A program made the translations under genes and the position numbers. DNA of 64,000 nt, from NCBI GenBank assembly GCA_016712465.1, contig JADJQZ010000001.1:1116001-1180000 (forward strand), in the 5' to 3' direction. Within the stretch, counting starts at the first letter, position 1, and the number at the start of each line of letters is the position of its first letter. The notes under the pieces are model-generated. The model searched no databases. It saw nothing but the letters and a program-made list of their open reading frames with translations, and had not been told where the DNA came from. Below are positions 61,613 to 64,000 of the stretch, in pieces. The DNA comes from Candidatus Obscuribacter sp. GTDB lineage: Bacteria > Cyanobacteriota > Vampirovibrionia > Obscuribacterales > Obscuribacteraceae.

Positions 61613-63433
61613 ATGCACCAGGGCAATAGTTCGGCTAAGCATGTTTCATCTGATTTTGTTTCATCTGAGCATTGTGTTGCTTCTTCCCCAGACGGCTCCA
61701 ATGAGGGAAGCGACCATTGCTCCTCGGGAAACACCGCCTTCCCTTACGGCTTGTTTTCCCTGGTGTCGGTGCTGGTGCTGGGATTCTTGCTGTTGAGAGA
61801 TCTGCTGGATAAGTCTGGAGACCTTTCTACTCTTCTAAGCATGCATCTCTCCCTCGCTCAGACTTTTCTAGCCGGGTCCAAACCTTACCTGGACTATTTC
61901 GATTTCTCACCGCCCCTGGTGTTTGAGTTTGCCAAACTGCCTTATTTGCTGCAGACGGCTCTCGGAACCTGGTTACCCATGCGCGTCGAGAGCCTCACTA
62001 AGGTTTTGGTTGTGCTTGCCATGTTGGGCTCGTCATTGCTCTCGGCCGCCGTCATGGTTTCTGCTCGCAGGCAACTTGTCGAAAGACTCAGTTTCAACTT
62101 GCCCTGGCAGGAAAGGCGCAGATTCAGCCGGCTGGAGAACGCTCTTTCAGTCATGATGGTTCCTTATCTGGCGGCGCTCTGGTACTTCGCTTGTTTTGTC
62201 AGACTGCAAGTCGGCGAACTGCAGTTTCTCTATGCCCTGGCCATAGCGCCCTTTCTTCTGCTTGCCTGGCTTGCTGCCGAGGGGTTGAATTTTCAGCCCT
62301 GGTTGCGCTTTCTTCTGGGATTTTCCCTTGGAATTGTTTCTTGTTTTGACTTTCCGTTCTTGCCAATCAGTATGGTCTTGATTCTGGTCGGCATTTTTAG
62401 CAGCCGCTCTCTTTTGCAGGGCTTGCTCTCGCTCTTTACCTTTCAGAATGCTGGTCTTCTGTCTGCCCTCTTGCTTGGCGGCTTGCATTATTTTTGTTTA
62501 CCTGATGACGTCAGGCATGCCTTTGAACACTGGGTCTATCCCATGAAAATACTGAGTTACCAGACCTTCGATCAAGACATGGCCCCCCTCGGTAGTTCAC
62601 CGGAGCAGCAATTGCACTACTACCTGGCCGTCCTGGCTCTGTTGGCGGCTGCCGCTCTCATGCGCTTTCAGCCGATTCTCGCTTATTTAGCCCTGGTTTG
62701 CCTGGCCGGATTGGCTATCAATTTACTTGAGAAACAGGGCTTCAGCCGCGATCTGCTTTTGGCTGACTTTGGCTCGGTGGCTGTCCTGACGGTCTCAACT
62801 TATTTTCTCGTGAGCCGGTTTCCTCTGCTAATGCGGCGGCGCATCACTACTGCTGGAGAACTCCCCGCCTATATCTTTCAAATCGGTCTGCTAGCTGTCG
62901 GCATCAGTCTCTCCCTCTTTTTGCTAAAACGGGCCGATCTAGCCTATGCGGAAGGGTTGAATCCGCATCCGGTCTTGCACCGCTCCGATAGCTCGGATAT
63001 CAATATTGCGGTTGGCGAAAACTCCAAATGGAAAGAACCGGTCTTTATTTTGTGTGATTATCCCGATCCGGCTTATCCGTTGCTGTTCAATCTGGAGCGT
63101 TCGCCCGGTGCCTATCTGGTCAATGGCAGACCGATGCGTTTACTACAGACGCTCTTGCGATTGGGACCATTGACCGGTGATTATCTAGAGTTCTACGAGC
63201 ACATAAAAGACAGTTTGTGCTTTTCCTTTGAGCAGCGTCGACCGCAACTGGTATTTGTGCATGGTACCGATGCCATGGAGTTTCTCACGGCGGCCGGTTT
63301 GAGACCGCCTCTGGAAGCCGACTATGACCGCATCGAGGATGTGCTCTTCTTGACGGACAACGTGGCGCCCAGAGAATTCCTTGGCTTCTATATTGATTTC
63401 GCGCAGTTCAAGAGGAAGCCAAATGGCAAATAG
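61613..63433 (+). CDS. GT-C-like membrane protein, type B
   Basis: A 606-residue type B paralogue of 49635-51368. Shared blocks: SGDLSTLLSMHLSLAQTF, KPYLDYFDFSPPLVFEFA, VFILCDYPDPAYPLLFNLER, PGAYLVNGRPMR and REFLGFYIDF at the end. It has about 45 extra N-terminal polar residues, which make ATG 61613 less certain. It has ten or more helices. It overlaps the following type A gene by 11 bases, the same B-then-A order as at 49635-53272. Function unknown; presumed sugar transfer or partner role in the envelope. Confidence 0.65.
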   Translation: MHQGNSSAKHVSSDFVSSEHCVASSPDGSNEGSDHCSSGNTAFPYGLFSLVSVLVLGFLLLRDLLDKSGDLSTLLSMHLSLAQTFLAGSKPYLDYFDFSPPLVFEFAKLPYLLQTALGTWLPMRVESLTKVLVVLAMLGSSLLSAAVMVSARRQLVERLSFNLPWQERRRFSRLENALSVMMVPYLAALWYFACFVRLQVGELQFLYALAIAPFLLLAWLAAEGLNFQPWLRFLLGFSLGIVSCFDFPFLPISMVLILVGIFSSRSLLQGLLSLFTFQNAGLLSALLLGGLHYFCLPDDVRHAFEHWVYPMKILSYQTFDQDMAPLGSSPEQQLHYYLAVLALLAAAALMRFQPILAYLALVCLAGLAINLLEKQGFSRDLLLADFGSVAVLTVSTYFLVSRFPLLMRRRITTAGELPAYIFQIGLLAVGISLSLFLLKRADLAYAEGLNPHPVLHRSDSSDINIAVGENSKWKEPVFILCDYPDPAYPLLFNLERSPGAYLVNGRPMRLLQTLLRLGPLTGDYLEFYEHIKDSLCFSFEQRRPQLVFVHGTDAMEFLTAAGLRPPLEADYDRIEDVLFLTDNVAPREFLGFYIDFAQFKRKPNGK

Positions 63434-64000
63434 AGACCGACAATTGGCTCTCCTCTTTCAGCGGGACTTCACGAAAGTGGCGCTGGTGTTGCTCTTTCTC
63501 TCTCTTCTGGTAATGGTTTTGCAGAGGCTGGTTTACTGGTTCCTGCATCCCCTCTTTGTTGATTCCGATCAGTCTGTCTACCTGGCCATGGCCAAGCTGA
63601 TTCTCCAGGGTAAACTGCCCTATCGCGACTTCTTCGATTTCAATCCGCCCCTGGTGATGTATCTGAGCGTAATACCGGTACTGGTGGCAAAGTTCTTCCG
63701 CCTGCCTGATCCCTTTGCCCTGGCCATGACCATGGAAGCGTTGCATCTGGTCAGTACATCGTTCATGGCTGTGGTAATCTATCGCTACCGACAATATGTG
63801 CCGGCCCTTGTTTTTGTTCCCTTTCTGTTTGCCTATGCCTATTTCACGACCACTCTGGAAAATGACATGGGTCAAAGAGAGCATGTCTTCACACTCTTGT
63901 TTTTGCCCTTCTTGGTGCTGCGAGGGTTGCGTCATGCCGGTGCCACTCCCGGAAAGTTTGTGGCCGCCGGTAGCGGTTCGCTTTGCGGCCTTGTGCTTTG
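63423..64000 (+). CDS. GT-C-like membrane glycosyltransferase, type A, partial (cut by window edge)
   Basis: The frame opens at ATG 63423 and is unbroken to the last base, giving 192 codons of the N terminus. It has the type A signature: DSDQSVYLAMAKLILQGK, PYRDFFDFNPPLVMYLS and a helix pattern with MGQREHVFTLLFLPF close to that of 48001 and 51365. About five membrane helices are visible. It overlaps the preceding type B gene by 11 bases. The C terminus, and so any helix-turn-helix tail, lies outside the window. Confidence 0.75.
   Translation, partial: MANRDRQLALLFQRDFTKVALVLLFLSLLVMVLQRLVYWFLHPLFVDSDQSVYLAMAKLILQGKLPYRDFFDFNPPLVMYLSVIPVLVAKFFRLPDPFALAMTMEALHLVSTSFMAVVIYRYRQYVPALVFVPFLFAYAYFTTTLENDMGQREHVFTLLFLPFLVLRGLRHAGATPGKFVAAGSGSLCGLVL

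Overview
The window looks like bacterial chromosome of moderate GC, densely coded on both strands. I see no rRNA, tRNA, CRISPR array, insertion sequence or phage module. Single-RRM glycine-tailed RNA-binding protein, WG-repeat and DUF4388/degenerate-GGDEF proteins, a Ser/Thr kinase with leucine-rich repeats and many large uncharacterised secreted proteins together suggest a non-photosynthetic relative of Cyanobacteria (Melainabacteria/Vampirovibrionia, perhaps Obscuribacterales). This placement is inference from gene content only.

Layout. 1-3850 (minus): TadG-like (cut by the edge) and TadE-like pilus-assembly proteins, a TPR protein, a Cys-motif membrane protein and an 8-copy WG-repeat protein. 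4388-11100: a methyltransferase facing a tightly overlapping minus-strand operon (fatty acid desaturase, methyltransferase, GT2 glycosyltransferase, multi-pass GT-C-like protein). Upstream of it lies an RRM protein plus a GIY-YIG-like small protein, separated by a terminator-like hairpin. 11593-17653: secreted YyaL/DUF255 protein, CDGSH protein, DUF547 protein and several unknowns. 17939-26007: a 1449-residue unknown protein, a macro-domain protein, a Pro/Gln-rich protein and a DUF4388 plus degenerate GGDEF protein. 26233-27517: a glutamate dehydrogenase gene split by a one-base frameshift, with a strong terminator and an unusually structured leader. 27970-31812: Ca2+/H+ antiporter with mutM, then a methyltransferase with a flippase-like membrane protein. 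32126-36565: signalling genes (REC-GGDEF-EAL, Ser/Thr kinase with LRR ectodomain, orphan sensor module). 36787-45799: mostly unknown proteins, with a ferritin, a secreted subtilase and a DHFR-like reductase. 45835-47902: HxlR regulator, cupin and queuosine-salvage-like protein. 48001-64000: five large GT-C-like membrane proteins of two alternating types (A-B-A, then B-A), interrupted by 8 kb carrying a TPR protein, lipoprotein plus RlpA, a GlsB-like protein, a TonB-C-like protein, an APC permease and a solitary N6-adenine DNA methyltransferase.

How the genes work together. The strongest themes are cell-envelope glycan or glycolipid building (desaturase/GT operon, flippase-like protein, GT-C array, RlpA) and signalling. 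The best candidate for an undescribed system is the repeated B-A pair of GT-C-like proteins; one A member carries a transposase-type helix-turn-helix and a coiled coil at its C terminus. Next come the structured gdhA leader with mutually exclusive pairings, and the RRM/GIY-YIG pair beside a desaturase operon.
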